From: Fuerstiella sp.
GTDB lineage: Bacteria; Planctomycetota; Planctomycetia; Planctomycetales; Planctomycetaceae
Direction: 5' to 3'
Assembly (NCBI GenBank): GCA_029245955.1
Contig: JAQWOH010000049.1
Location: forward strand, 90,725 to 154,724
DNA length: 64,000 nucleotides
The notes under the pieces: model-generated
What the model saw: only the letters and a program-made list of their open reading frames with translations
Database searches by the model: none
Told to the model about the DNA's origin: nothing
Position numbers and translations under genes: made by a program
Shown here: positions 55,736 through 63,988 of the stretch, piece after piece
Numbering within the stretch: position 1 is the stretch's first letter
How the letters are laid out: each line of letters begins with the position of its first letter

Positions 55736-58700
55736 TCATTCGGCGAGTCCGTGTTTCTTCAGTTTGCTGTAGAATGTACTGCGAGGCAATTGCATCGACC
55801 GAGCGGCCTGAGCTTTGTTACCTTTCGCATCCTGCAGGGCGGCAACTAACTGACGCTTTTCCGTAACAATATCCGTTGTACCTGCGCGCGACTCAGACGA
55901 AATGGAGATGACTTCGCGGTCGCTTCCCGTAAGCCTGTCAAATTGAGTAAAGTCACGGGCGTTACTGATATCGGTTCGACTGCTGTCGACGACGATCGGC
56001 TGCGTGGCCGATTGCATTTCGTCAGGCAGATCCTTCAGCGTGATGGTATCGCCGTCTGCCAGCACCACGGCTCGCTCCACGACATTCTCCAGCTCTCGAA
56101 TGTTACCCGGCCAGCGATGCTGTTCGATGACGGCCAGTGCCGCCGGCTCGATCTGCCTGATCCGCTTGTCCGTTTTTCGTGTTGCCCGACTCAGAAAGAA
56201 GAACAGCAGCTCAATCAGATCTTCACGGCGTTCACGAAGGGGCGGCAGCGTGACACTGACTACGTTCAGTCGGTAAAACAGATCCTCGCGAAAAGTGCCG
56301 TCTGCGATCATCGACTCCAGATCCCGGTTGGTAGCGGCAATCAAACGCACATCCACGTTCACTGTCGAACTGCTGCCCACCGGTTCAAAGCACCTTTCCT
56401 GCAGCACTCTTAACAGCTTCACCTGGGTTTCCATGGGAATGTCCCCGATTTCGTCCAGGAACAGGGTGCCACCGTTTGCTGCCTGAAATCTTCCTTCCTT
56501 GTCCGAACTCGCCCCTGTAAATGCTCCGCGAACGTGGCCGAATAGTTCGCTTTCCAGCAGGGACGGGGCCAGCGCAGCGCAGTTGACGCTGATTATCCGC
56601 TTATCCGATCTGTCGCTGTTGCGCTGCACCACGCGGGCCAGCAGCTCCTTTCCTGTGCCACTTTCACCTCGGATTAACACCGTTGCAGTGCTGGCTGCAG
56701 CTTTGCGTACAGTTTCCAGGATGTTCAGCATGGCGCCGCTGTTGCCGCGAATTTCTCCGCGTTCCAGCCCGGCGATCGTGTTGGGGGGATGTTCATCGGC
56801 ATCGTCTTCGTGCAGTGACGTCAGTTCCGCGCGCAACAGCGACAGCTGTCTCTGTTGTTCCGCGATCCGATCGACCTTCACCTGCAGCTCTGAATCCAGT
56901 CGTGCCAGACTCTGGTTTGCTCTGGAACTATGCAGCGCCAACACCGTCATTTGGGTGATTGCCTGAAGAAACGCGATGTCTTCGGCAGAATAGGTAACTT
57001 CGCTGGTACGGGGGCCAAGAAATATCAGGCCATCAATGCCCTGGTCACTGCGCAGAAAACAGACAAGATCGGCGGACAGGTCATCCATCAATTGCTGCAG
57101 CGGTGACGCTTCGTCGGGATTGATGGATGACAGCCGCAGCAGCACATGCTGGTTTTCGTCGGTACCCTGAAGGATATCCGCGGACAGGCTGGCTGGCGCA
57201 CTGGACAGCTGGTCCGCACCAATCAGACGCAGCACACCGGTCGATTCGCGGACAAACATTGCGGCCGTCGACGCGTCCATGACGTCGCGACACGTGGTGA
57301 GTGTGATTCGGGCCAATGCGAAAGGGTCAGTGAGGTATCCCGACGCCTGATTCAACTGTTGCAAAGTCTTGTCAAGCTGATACTTCTCTGAAAAGAAACG
57401 CTGGTCCACAACCGACTGGATACGGTCGCGCGCCCACAGCATCAGGGCTATGGCGATGACAATGATCAGGAACAGCGAAAGGTGCAGGGGAAGAGATGAG
57501 TCCTTTGGCAAGGCATATATTCGGGTGGCGACCGCTCCCACAGCCAGCAGAATTGCGCACGTTAACGTCACCAGACCGGATGTCAGAAAGTACTGTCGAC
57601 CACGCAGCACATTGTCGTCTGCCAGGATCAGTCGGTGCCGCAGCATGCCGTGAGCGTAAGCCGCCATGAACATCGCACTGGCAACAAACATCGGAATCTG
57701 AGCCTGGCCAAGTGCAAATTCCGTTCGGCGATAGAAGGCGAGATACAACGTGTAGAGTATCGGAATCGTCGACATCAAGGAGGCGATCAGAATATTTGAC
57801 GTCTGCCGCCGTTCAACAGGATTCTGCGTGCGAATCAGACTCAGCGCCAGAGACATGACGGTCAGGCCGAAATACACCGAGCTGAGTACAATTGCCAGAT
57901 AGACCTGAACACGCAGCAGGTAGAGCAGATGTCCACAGACCGCTCCGCTGCTGAACGTCAGGGAATCATTGTCTGACAGAATGGTCGCCACAGCCGCAAG
58001 CTTCTGGAAAACCGTGAACTCTCCGGCTGCAGCTGACGGTCCGGTTAGCACATAAGCGGCCCAATAGGTCAGGCCCACAGATACAGCGACGATAAACAGC
58101 GGGAAATAGATGAGTGCTATGGAAAGACGGCGATGGTCCTGCAGCAGCTGATTTTCACGCGGAAAGCTAAAGAAGAAGTGCAGAGTTACGGCGGGCAACA
58201 GGCACGCTGCAAATATGAAGGGCAGGTTCAGAAGTGGACTGGCCGCCAACATCCACCAGTGAAACCCGCCTACGAAAGCAGGCATGGACACGCAGCACAT
58301 CAGACAGAAGACGCGAGCAACACGATCACCTGGCCGCTGCCACCATGCCGTCAGCGCCACGGCCAGGATAATCAGCTGAGCCAGGAACCAGAAAATTGTC
58401 AGTAAAAAGTCGCGGATCTTGAGGGGTTTGATTGCAACGTATGTCCGACGTTCAGAGCTGGCGTCGCTGGATTGAGGCTGCCCCGGTGATGATTCCCGAA
58501 CGATGACTTCAACGACTCGACGCGAAGGTACCTCGTCATCCCCAAGAATTTCAACCAGTGCCTCTGACGATTCGGCCGCCCGTTCGGACGGATCCGAACC
58601 GGGCGACAGCTGAATTGGAATCGGCGCCGAACGCAGCTCCGCTAATGAATGCACGAATCGCAGGAAATTGTCAGCTGGCTTTCGACCCACTCGTAACAGC

Positions 58701-58927
58701 CGCTGGCCCGCCGAAACGGGATGGGACAGGCAGTCATCTTCGGAATGCACAAACTGAATGATCTCCAAAGGGCCAATCCGGGCCTGCTCCGGCAATAAAC
58801 AGCGGATGCCAATATCTGGAAATGTCGCCACATACCAGATCACCATTAAGCAATAGGTGATGGATGCAATCGCCGCAGCGGCGAGCCAGATGCGCTGAGT
58901 GTTGTTGGACTTACTGTTGAGATTCAC
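55736..58927 (-). CDS. Membrane-embedded sigma-54-dependent activator (PDZ-like, TM, GAF, AAA+, Fis)
   Basis: A 1,063-residue bacterial enhancer-binding protein of unusual build. Order: helix 1 (about 13-35); an extracytoplasmic stretch with a PDZ-like segment (AGQRLLRVGRKPADNFLRF); about nine further hydrophobic helices between 175 and 490; a GAF-like domain (about 520-680); a short coiled coil; the AAA+ domain (about 720-975) with Walker A GESGTGKE, the sigma-54 contact loop GAFTGA and LDEIGDIP; then a Fis-type HTH (last 40 residues, NKAQAARSMQLPRSTFYSKL). The complete GAFTGA shows it can activate sigma-54 polymerase. It probably senses an envelope or lipid signal. The divergent region upstream carries repeat sites and a perfect sigma-54 promoter, its likely target. 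Confidence 0.93.
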   Translation of the reverse strand: MNLNSKSNNTQRIWLAAAAIASITYCLMVIWYVATFPDIGIRCLLPEQARIGPLEIIQFVHSEDDCLSHPVSAGQRLLRVGRKPADNFLRFVHSLAELRSAPIPIQLSPGSDPSERAAESSEALVEILGDDEVPSRRVVEVIVRESSPGQPQSSDASSERRTYVAIKPLKIRDFLLTIFWFLAQLIILAVALTAWWQRPGDRVARVFCLMCCVSMPAFVGGFHWWMLAASPLLNLPFIFAACLLPAVTLHFFFSFPRENQLLQDHRRLSIALIYFPLFIVAVSVGLTYWAAYVLTGPSAAAGEFTVFQKLAAVATILSDNDSLTFSSGAVCGHLLYLLRVQVYLAIVLSSVYFGLTVMSLALSLIRTQNPVERRQTSNILIASLMSTIPILYTLYLAFYRRTEFALGQAQIPMFVASAMFMAAYAHGMLRHRLILADDNVLRGRQYFLTSGLVTLTCAILLAVGAVATRIYALPKDSSLPLHLSLFLIIVIAIALMLWARDRIQSVVDQRFFSEKYQLDKTLQQLNQASGYLTDPFALARITLTTCRDVMDASTAAMFVRESTGVLRLIGADQLSSAPASLSADILQGTDENQHVLLRLSSINPDEASPLQQLMDDLSADLVCFLRSDQGIDGLIFLGPRTSEVTYSAEDIAFLQAITQMTVLALHSSRANQSLARLDSELQVKVDRIAEQQRQLSLLRAELTSLHEDDADEHPPNTIAGLERGEIRGNSGAMLNILETVRKAAASTATVLIRGESGTGKELLARVVQRNSDRSDKRIISVNCAALAPSLLESELFGHVRGAFTGASSDKEGRFQAANGGTLFLDEIGDIPMETQVKLLRVLQERCFEPVGSSSTVNVDVRLIAATNRDLESMIADGTFREDLFYRLNVVSVTLPPLRERREDLIELLFFFLSRATRKTDKRIRQIEPAALAVIEQHRWPGNIRELENVVERAVVLADGDTITLKDLPDEMQSATQPIVVDSSRTDISNARDFTQFDRLTGSDREVISISSESRAGTTDIVTEKRQLVAALQDAKGNKAQAARSMQLPRSTFYSKLKKHGLAE

Positions 58928-58950
58928 GCCAGTTTTACCTGCGATTAGTC

Positions 58951-59036
58951 ATCGGCGCCGAAACGTTCGACACCGAAACTACCGTTTCAGCGCCGATCTT
59001 TCAATGACCTGACACCGCTTTCGGCGCTTTCGGCGC
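58951..59036. promoter_or_regulatory. Cluster of GCGCCGAAA-like repeats (candidate activator sites)
   Basis: Five copies of a (C/A)CCGAAA-core motif lie within 86 bp: 58955-58964 (GCGCCGAAAC), 58971-58979 (CACCGAAAC), 58984-58993 reversed, and two overlapping reversed copies CTTTCGGCGC at 59018-59027 and 59027-59036. The first and third form a 15-bp inverted repeat with one mismatch (58951-58965 / 58983-58997). The cluster starts 24 bp upstream of the activator gene and ends about 78 bp before the sigma-54 -24 box, the standard enhancer distance. Confidence 0.6.
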
Positions 59037-59112
59037 TAGTATCGGTTTCTCTATCTTGCCGCAAATACCAATATTATTGGCTGAAAGGCACATTTGGGAA
59101 ATGTTTGTGATT

Positions 59113-59128
59113 TGGCACAGGGGTTGCT
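59113..59128 (+). promoter_or_regulatory. Consensus sigma-54 promoter
   Basis: TGGCAC-AGGGG-TTGCT at 59113-59128 matches the sigma-54 consensus TGGCAC-N5-TTGCW at every position. It points rightward, away from the activator gene, with a predicted start near 59139. A CCAAT-ATT-ATTGG palindrome (59068-59080) lies between it and the upstream repeats, where DNA bending would be needed. Confidence 0.75.
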
Positions 59129-59138
59129 TTAGCTCTGA

Positions 59139-59487
59139 AGCACCCAGCCAGCCCTTTGGTTGTTGAGACGTGTTGGACAAACAGGCTCTCCGTTAGGTTG
59201 TCACCCAGCCACCTATCGAATCCCCAAACTATTCCTGTGTCCATTCCCCCACACTCAACACCAATGGGCTGTTCTTATGCGCACCGGTTTCGCTCCAGAC
59301 TGACCATATTTCCTGGGCTGCTCCGCCGCGGGGCCCGCGACCGAGGAACTGCGTGAATCCCTGACCTGGCTGTGATCAGAATGGCGGCCGCAGCGAGCCG
59401 TACCGGAAATTGCGAAGAACGTTCGCGCCCGTCGCACCGTAGAGACTCGGTCTCCGGTTACACGTCGGTGACATTCTGCCACCGATG
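59139..59487 (+). other. Predicted sigma-54-driven transcript without a clear gene
   Basis: Downstream of the promoter no ORF has a Shine-Dalgarno. The best frames are about 30 codons from ATG 59263 and 43 codons from ATG 59380; neither looks protein-like. The stretch is pyrimidine-rich at 59220-59260 and has short inverted repeats: GAGAC-TCG-GTCTC near 59441-59453, and ACGTCGGTG/CACCGATGT at 59462-59488, the latter at the 3' end of the opposing nadK. A small RNA, a small peptide or an antisense transcript into nadK are all possible. Confidence 0.35.
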
Positions 59488-60357
59488 TCAAAGTCCTTTG
59501 CGTTCCCGGTAATCCAATTGTCCTCGCCACCCGAGTTTGCGGTGCAACGTGCTGTAATAACTGTGGCCGGGAAAGCGAACCAACTTGAAGGTCGCGTCGG
59601 AGCGTTTCACGCGCACGTTGTCATGTGGGCCAAATGGTCGACTGATCTGCCCGTCAATCACAAGCATGACGCCCTCAGGAGCATCCGGCACCGTCAGCCC
59701 GTAGGTGCGTTCAGCAGAATCGACAATCGGTCTGACAGTCAACGTGTGAGGACAAATGGGGGTGATGCAGAACGCCTGCAGATCCTGTCGCAGAATGGGG
59801 CCGCCGGCTGACAGGTTATGCGCTGTTGACCCGACCGGTGTGCTGATGATCAACCCGTCACAACTGAATGTGGTGACTGGCTCAAAGTCAATATCGAGCT
59901 TTATATCCAACATTTTGAGTGAACTGCCGGACGTGATAGTCACTTCATTCAGTCCAAGGTCCGTCCGGGTTGAGCCGTCCCCCGAGCGGTGCTGGCACTC
60001 AAACATTAAGTGTTCAACGATCTCATATTGTCCGGTTATCAGCTGATCCAGATTTCGACAGAAGTCGTCAGTGGTCAGGTCTGCCAGGAAGCCCAGCCGC
60101 CCAAGATTAATGCCGACGATTGGCTTCTGCGCCGCGCCCAGTTGGCGACAGCCTCTCAGGATCGACCCGTCACCCCCGAGCACGACAACCAAATCCGCGT
60201 CGATGTTGATCGGGATCTGTTCTTCACGTGAATACGTGCCTACGACGTCCACTCCACTGGTAGCGCGGAGCTGTGGCACCAGCTGTGACCATGTATCCAG
60301 CACCTCCGGGCGATCACTTCCGGTCAGGACAATGATTTTCAATATTGATGAGGCCAT
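59488..60357 (-). CDS. nadK: NAD kinase
   Basis: A 289-residue ATP-NAD kinase making NADP in the cytoplasm. Motifs: GGDGS at 61-65 (LGGDGSIL), GINLGRLGFL, LNEVTI, and the substrate loop TPVGSTAHNLSAGGPI. The C-terminal beta part ends with VRVKRSDATFKLVRF. Length is standard. Start ATG 60357 has a weak GAAG site. A short frame ends 10 bp upstream on the same strand and may be coupled. A 9-bp stem with one G-U pair (59462-59488) overlaps the stop codon and may form the 3' end of the mRNA. Confidence 0.95.
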   Translation of the reverse strand: MASSILKIIVLTGSDRPEVLDTWSQLVPQLRATSGVDVVGTYSREEQIPINIDADLVVVLGGDGSILRGCRQLGAAQKPIVGINLGRLGFLADLTTDDFCRNLDQLITGQYEIVEHLMFECQHRSGDGSTRTDLGLNEVTITSGSSLKMLDIKLDIDFEPVTTFSCDGLIISTPVGSTAHNLSAGGPILRQDLQAFCITPICPHTLTVRPIVDSAERTYGLTVPDAPEGVMLVIDGQISRPFGPHDNVRVKRSDATFKLVRFPGHSYYSTLHRKLGWRGQLDYRERKGL

Positions 60358-60366
60358 TACTTCAGT

Positions 60367-60555
60367 TTATCGGTGTGAACTGGTTGCAGCGGGTTTCTGA
60401 CAGGTGTCGGCAGACAAATTCAGTGCCACAGTTCGATATGGGTCCGTGAGTTCCGGCATTTCCTGAGCGGTTTCTGCCTCGGCGCCGTCGAGAGAGTCTG
60501 CTGAATACAGGTACTTCCTGCGATCATCTGTTTCTTGCTGTGAAATAGTACGCAA
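60367..60555 (-). CDS. Possible 62-residue ORF upstream of nadK
   Basis: A minus-strand frame from TTG 60555 ends 10 bp before the nadK ATG, the spacing of coupled genes. The product is hydrophilic and acidic (LDGAEAETAQEMPELTD) without recognisable domain. The start is weak: AGGA lies about 16 nt upstream, and the TTG sits inside a perfect 12-bp palindrome GCAAAGCTTTGC (60552-60563). It may be a real small protein, or just the nadK leader. Confidence 0.3.
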   Translation of the reverse strand: MRTISQQETDDRRKYLYSADSLDGAEAETAQEMPELTDPYRTVALNLSADTCQKPAATSSHR

Positions 60556-60712
60556 AGCTTTGCAGATTTCCTACCTGGACCATGGCTCCAGATTTCTGCG
60601 GTGTTATCGTGCGGGCGCCCCACACTTTGTTTCGGCTGAACTACAGCCATAAGATAGACCAGCATGTGTCGAGACTCGAGTCAATGTCGTCAGTCGCCAC
60701 GGAGTTCACGTT
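60556..60712. other. Divergent nadK/recJ promoter region with 12-bp palindrome at its edge
   Basis: The short divergent space between the nadK leader and recJ. GCAAAGCTTTGC at 60552-60563 is a perfect palindrome and could be an operator for the leftward unit. Nothing else was recognised. Confidence 0.35.
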
Positions 60713-62455
60713 GTGCCGCGAAAATGGTCATATCACCCTCATGATGAATCAGCGATCAATACTCTCAGCGGGCAGCTGAGGGTCACGCCGCTTGTCGCTC
60801 AGGTCCTTATTGCTCGAGGTTATTCAACCGCCCAGGCCGCAAAGAACTACCTGGAGCCCAAGCTCAGTGATTTGCACGAGCCCACGTTGCTGCCGGGAGT
60901 CAGCGAGGCGGCGGAACGCATCGTCAGGGCGCATCGGGATGGTCGACGGATTACAATCTACGGCGACTACGATGTTGATGGTGTGACGTCGACCGCTGTG
61001 CTTTGGCATTGCCTGAAACTTTGTAATGCGAATGTTGACTATTACATTCCGTGTCGTCTGGAAGAAGGCTACGGATTGAATGAAGCTGCCTTGCGGCAAT
61101 TGCATGAAGAGGATTCTGAACGGATTCTTATTTCTGTCGACTGTGGCATTGCCAGTGTTCATGAAGCGACTGTCGCCCGTGATATTGGTCTGGAACTCAT
61201 CATCACGGATCACCACACGATTGGTGAGCAACTTCCCGACGCTGCAGTGCTGGTGCATCCCCGACTGCCGGGTACTGACTATCCGTTTGGCGAGCTGTGC
61301 GGTGTTGGAGTGGCGTTCAAACTGGCGTGGGCGATTTGTCAGTTATTCGGGGACGGGAAGAAGGCCAGTCCCCGGATGAGGGAGTTTCTGAAATCGGCCG
61401 TCGGCCTGGCAGCGATCGGGACGGTGGCGGATGTTGTGCCACTTGTGGATGAGAATCGCGTCATTGTTCGTTACGGCATGCACAGTCTGCGTGAGAACCC
61501 GTCACTTGGCCTGCAGGCGCTGCTTAAAGTGGCAGGGCTTCATCAGAAATCTCAACTGACGGCAGAAGACGCGGCTTTTGGCATTGCTCCTCGAATCAAC
61601 GCGGCTGGTCGACTGGGCCAGGCACGGCTCGCGGTCGAACTGCTCACGACAGACAATGCTGAGCGTGCTGTTTCTCTTGCTGCTTATGTGGACGAGCTGA
61701 ACAACAACCGCAAGACGGTCGAGCGGCGGATTTTGAAGGAGGCCAAAGAACAGATCGAAGCGAATCCGGAATGGGAATCACAGCCAACGCTGGTGCTCGC
61801 TCACCACGACTGGCACGCCGGTGTTATTGGCATTGTCGCCAGCCGGATCGGTGAGACCTTCGAAAAACCAACCGTCATGATTTCACTGAAAGACGACGGG
61901 ACAGGTCAGGGCAGCGCCCGTTCATTCGCTGGATTTGATATGTATGCGGGACTGAATGCCTGCAAAGATTCTCTGCTCGGTTGTGGAGGTCACAAGGCGG
62001 CTGCCGGGCTGCAGATTGACAGCAGACGCGTGGATGAATTTCGCACTTCGTTGTGCAACTGGGCGGTCAGCAATTTTGCTCCCACCGACGATGACATTGC
62101 TTTGCGTGTTGATGCAGAAGTGCACCTTTCCGAAGTGACTCGACGAGCCGTGATGGAATTGCAGCATCTTGGTCCGTTCGGTGCCTCAAATCCGAAACCG
62201 CGCTTTGCCACGAAAAACGTCGATCTTGCCGAAGCTCCCCGGACCATGGGCCAGGGGGACCGGCATCTATCGTTAAAAGTTCAGCAGCATCGAACGAAGC
62301 TGAGGGCGGTGGCCTTCGGTCGCGGCGAATGGGCCGATGAAATCGCGGCGGTAGACGGGCCGTTAGCAATCAGTTTTGCTCCACACATCAATTCTTACCG
62401 AGGCTATGAAAGTGTGGAATTACAACTGCATGACTGGAAGCCCCCAGAAATGTAA
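60713..62455 (+). CDS. recJ: Single-stranded-DNA exonuclease RecJ
   Basis: A 580-residue DHH-family 5'-3' exonuclease used in mismatch, recombination and base-excision repair. Metal-binding motifs are complete: GDYDVDG at 84-90, DCG at 143-145, and DHH at 166-168 (ITDHHTIGEQLP). APRINAAGRLG follows. The DHHA1 motif GCGGHKAAAGL lies at about 423-433, followed by the OB-fold with LGPFGASNPKP. Start is GTG 60713, with GGAG 8 nt upstream. The length is normal. It stands alone between nadK and tRNA-Leu. Confidence 0.96.
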   Translation: MPRKWSYHPHDESAINTLSGQLRVTPLVAQVLIARGYSTAQAAKNYLEPKLSDLHEPTLLPGVSEAAERIVRAHRDGRRITIYGDYDVDGVTSTAVLWHCLKLCNANVDYYIPCRLEEGYGLNEAALRQLHEEDSERILISVDCGIASVHEATVARDIGLELIITDHHTIGEQLPDAAVLVHPRLPGTDYPFGELCGVGVAFKLAWAICQLFGDGKKASPRMREFLKSAVGLAAIGTVADVVPLVDENRVIVRYGMHSLRENPSLGLQALLKVAGLHQKSQLTAEDAAFGIAPRINAAGRLGQARLAVELLTTDNAERAVSLAAYVDELNNNRKTVERRILKEAKEQIEANPEWESQPTLVLAHHDWHAGVIGIVASRIGETFEKPTVMISLKDDGTGQGSARSFAGFDMYAGLNACKDSLLGCGGHKAAAGLQIDSRRVDEFRTSLCNWAVSNFAPTDDDIALRVDAEVHLSEVTRRAVMELQHLGPFGASNPKPRFATKNVDLAEAPRTMGQGDRHLSLKVQQHRTKLRAVAFGRGEWADEIAAVDGPLAISFAPHINSYRGYESVELQLHDWKPPEM

Positions 62456-62635
62456 CGTTCAGAATGAACCAGACGGACAGTGGCATCCTGATGCGCGACC
62501 AGTTTCAGCAGTTCGGCTGAGAATTCCGAATGTCACGTCTGAATTCCTGCTGACAGTCAAACGCAAAGCTGAAATGCTTGAAGACAGGGCCGTCGTGCTG
62601 TTATGTTGTTCGCTCGTATCGTCTGGTCGACGACC

Positions 62636-63988
62636 TCATTGAACGTTTATCGCTCTGGTGGTGGAATTGGTAGACACGCATGCTTGAGGGGCATGTGGGG
62701 GTAACCCCGTGGAGGTTCGAGTCCTCTCCAGAGCATCCAGCAGGGTCATCTGACCCTGCTTTTTTATTGGTGAAACGTGTTTTTCCTCGCATTGCTCGGA
62801 TTGACCGCTCACTCGTTTCTCGTCAGATCCCATCAGGTCTGGCGTCATCTGAGGCGCATTTTCAGCGGTTTTATTCGAGTGGTTTGATGGCCGATTATTG
62901 AACTGTTCGAAGTGGCCGTCAGAGACGATCGCATAGCTACTGTTCTGCACCTCAATGTCGTGTCCGATCCACGCGGCAATGACGTGTGCGGGTGCCTCAT
63001 TGGCTGTCAGCCAGTCGTTCTCACATGACAGCCGCAGGTTCTTTATCAGATTTGGCCACGGCTCGTACCCGGCCTTCTCAATGATCTGCTCGAATGGCTT
63101 GTGCAGGTTGCTCATTGACTGGCTGTAGCGGCTCATGATGCGTTTCTCGCCGTCCGGTGCCACTGCGTGAGCGTCCTCCAGATACTTCAGAACGTCCCGA
63201 ATCGGCACGTATCGCATTTCCCTGCCTCGATGGTGGCGAGTCTTCGGTGATCTCACACGGAGCTTCCCTTCGGCCCATAACACGTCAGTCCAGTCTAATT
63301 CCAGCGGTTCCATCTTCCGGAGTCCAGCGTACCGCCACAACGCAATCAGGAGCTTCCACTGTGCGTCTGGTGCCGACTGAATCACGTTGTTGATGATCTC
63401 AGTGGCAATGATCTGTTTGCCGTCCTCATTCTCAATCAGCGTGCTGGCCTGGTTTCTGAACGGGTTGTTGGGGATTAGCTCCTCCCGTACCGCGTAAGAA
63501 AAGAACGTCTTGCAGTTCGCTATTCGTTGCCGCATGGAGTTCTCGGCCATCTTTCCTGTCGGCGTTCGTTTCGTCTTCGGCAGCTTCCGACGTTCCATCC
63601 ACTTGCGGAAGGTCTTGGCATCGGCCAGATTCATGCTGTTCAGCGGGCTGGTGCCGTCGAAACAATCCAACAGCAGGTTGCGAGTGCCGCTCCATTTGTT
63701 TTGAGTCTGGATGCTGGCGGGTTGGTTCTTGAGTGTTGTGGCATCAGCTACGAACTCATCGAGAAATTCAGCCAGTGTTATTGATGCGTGTGATTCTGGC
63801 TCCGGTTCGGCAACAACTCGGGGTTCCGCCAACCGGAGTCGTACGAGTTTGGAGTGGAACTTATCGGTCAGGTTTCCGATCCAGGCAGCATCGTCATCCT
63901 CAAGTTTTGTCCGTTGAAGCTTGGAGCTGACGATATTCTCGATGTGTCGGAGAACGTCTTCGGCCTGTTTCTTTGAGAGTCCAGACAC
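62636..63988 (-). CDS. Tyrosine-type site-specific integrase
   Basis: At least 450 residues. The catalytic set is visible: Arg224 (AGLRKMEPL), Lys249 (SPKTRHH), box II KNLRLSCEND with Arg319 but Lys316 in place of the usual His, His343 (WIGHD) and Tyr352 (NSSYA). An N-terminal SAM-like core-binding domain spans about 70-175. GTG 63988 is the first start seen, but the frame is open to the window edge, so the N-terminus may be longer. The last 42 codons run through the tRNA-Leu terminator and the tRNA itself; the true C-terminus may end earlier in the unintegrated element. It marks an integrated element that extends beyond base 64000. Confidence 0.92.
   Translation of the reverse strand: MSGLSKKQAEDVLRHIENIVSSKLQRTKLEDDDAAWIGNLTDKFHSKLVRLRLAEPRVVAEPEPESHASITLAEFLDEFVADATTLKNQPASIQTQNKWSGTRNLLLDCFDGTSPLNSMNLADAKTFRKWMERRKLPKTKRTPTGKMAENSMRQRIANCKTFFSYAVREELIPNNPFRNQASTLIENEDGKQIIATEIINNVIQSAPDAQWKLLIALWRYAGLRKMEPLELDWTDVLWAEGKLRVRSPKTRHHRGREMRYVPIRDVLKYLEDAHAVAPDGEKRIMSRYSQSMSNLHKPFEQIIEKAGYEPWPNLIKNLRLSCENDWLTANEAPAHVIAAWIGHDIEVQNSSYAIVSDGHFEQFNNRPSNHSNKTAENAPQMTPDLMGSDEKRVSGQSEQCEEKHVSPIKKQGQMTLLDALERTRTSTGLPPHAPQACVSTNSTTRAINVQ
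62652..62735 (+). tRNA. tRNA-Leu (anticodon GAG)
   Basis: The cloverleaf can be drawn by eye. Acceptor GCTCTGG/CCAGAGC with discriminator A; D-loop TGGAATTGGTAGACA; anticodon stem CATGC/GCATG around TTGAGGG, giving anticodon GAG (codon CUC and CUU); a long class II variable arm (TGGGGGTAACCCCGT); and a T-arm with GTTCGAGTC. The CCA end is not encoded. The 3' half is overlapped by the opposite-strand integrase frame, so this gene is the likely integration site. Confidence 0.95.

Noticed and set aside
59156..59356. Plus-strand 66-codon ORF downstream of the sigma-54 promoter
   Set aside because: TTG start, no Shine-Dalgarno, Ser/Pro/Arg-rich product with no signal or domain. It remains possible that a shorter internal ATG is used, so only an undefined transcript is listed.
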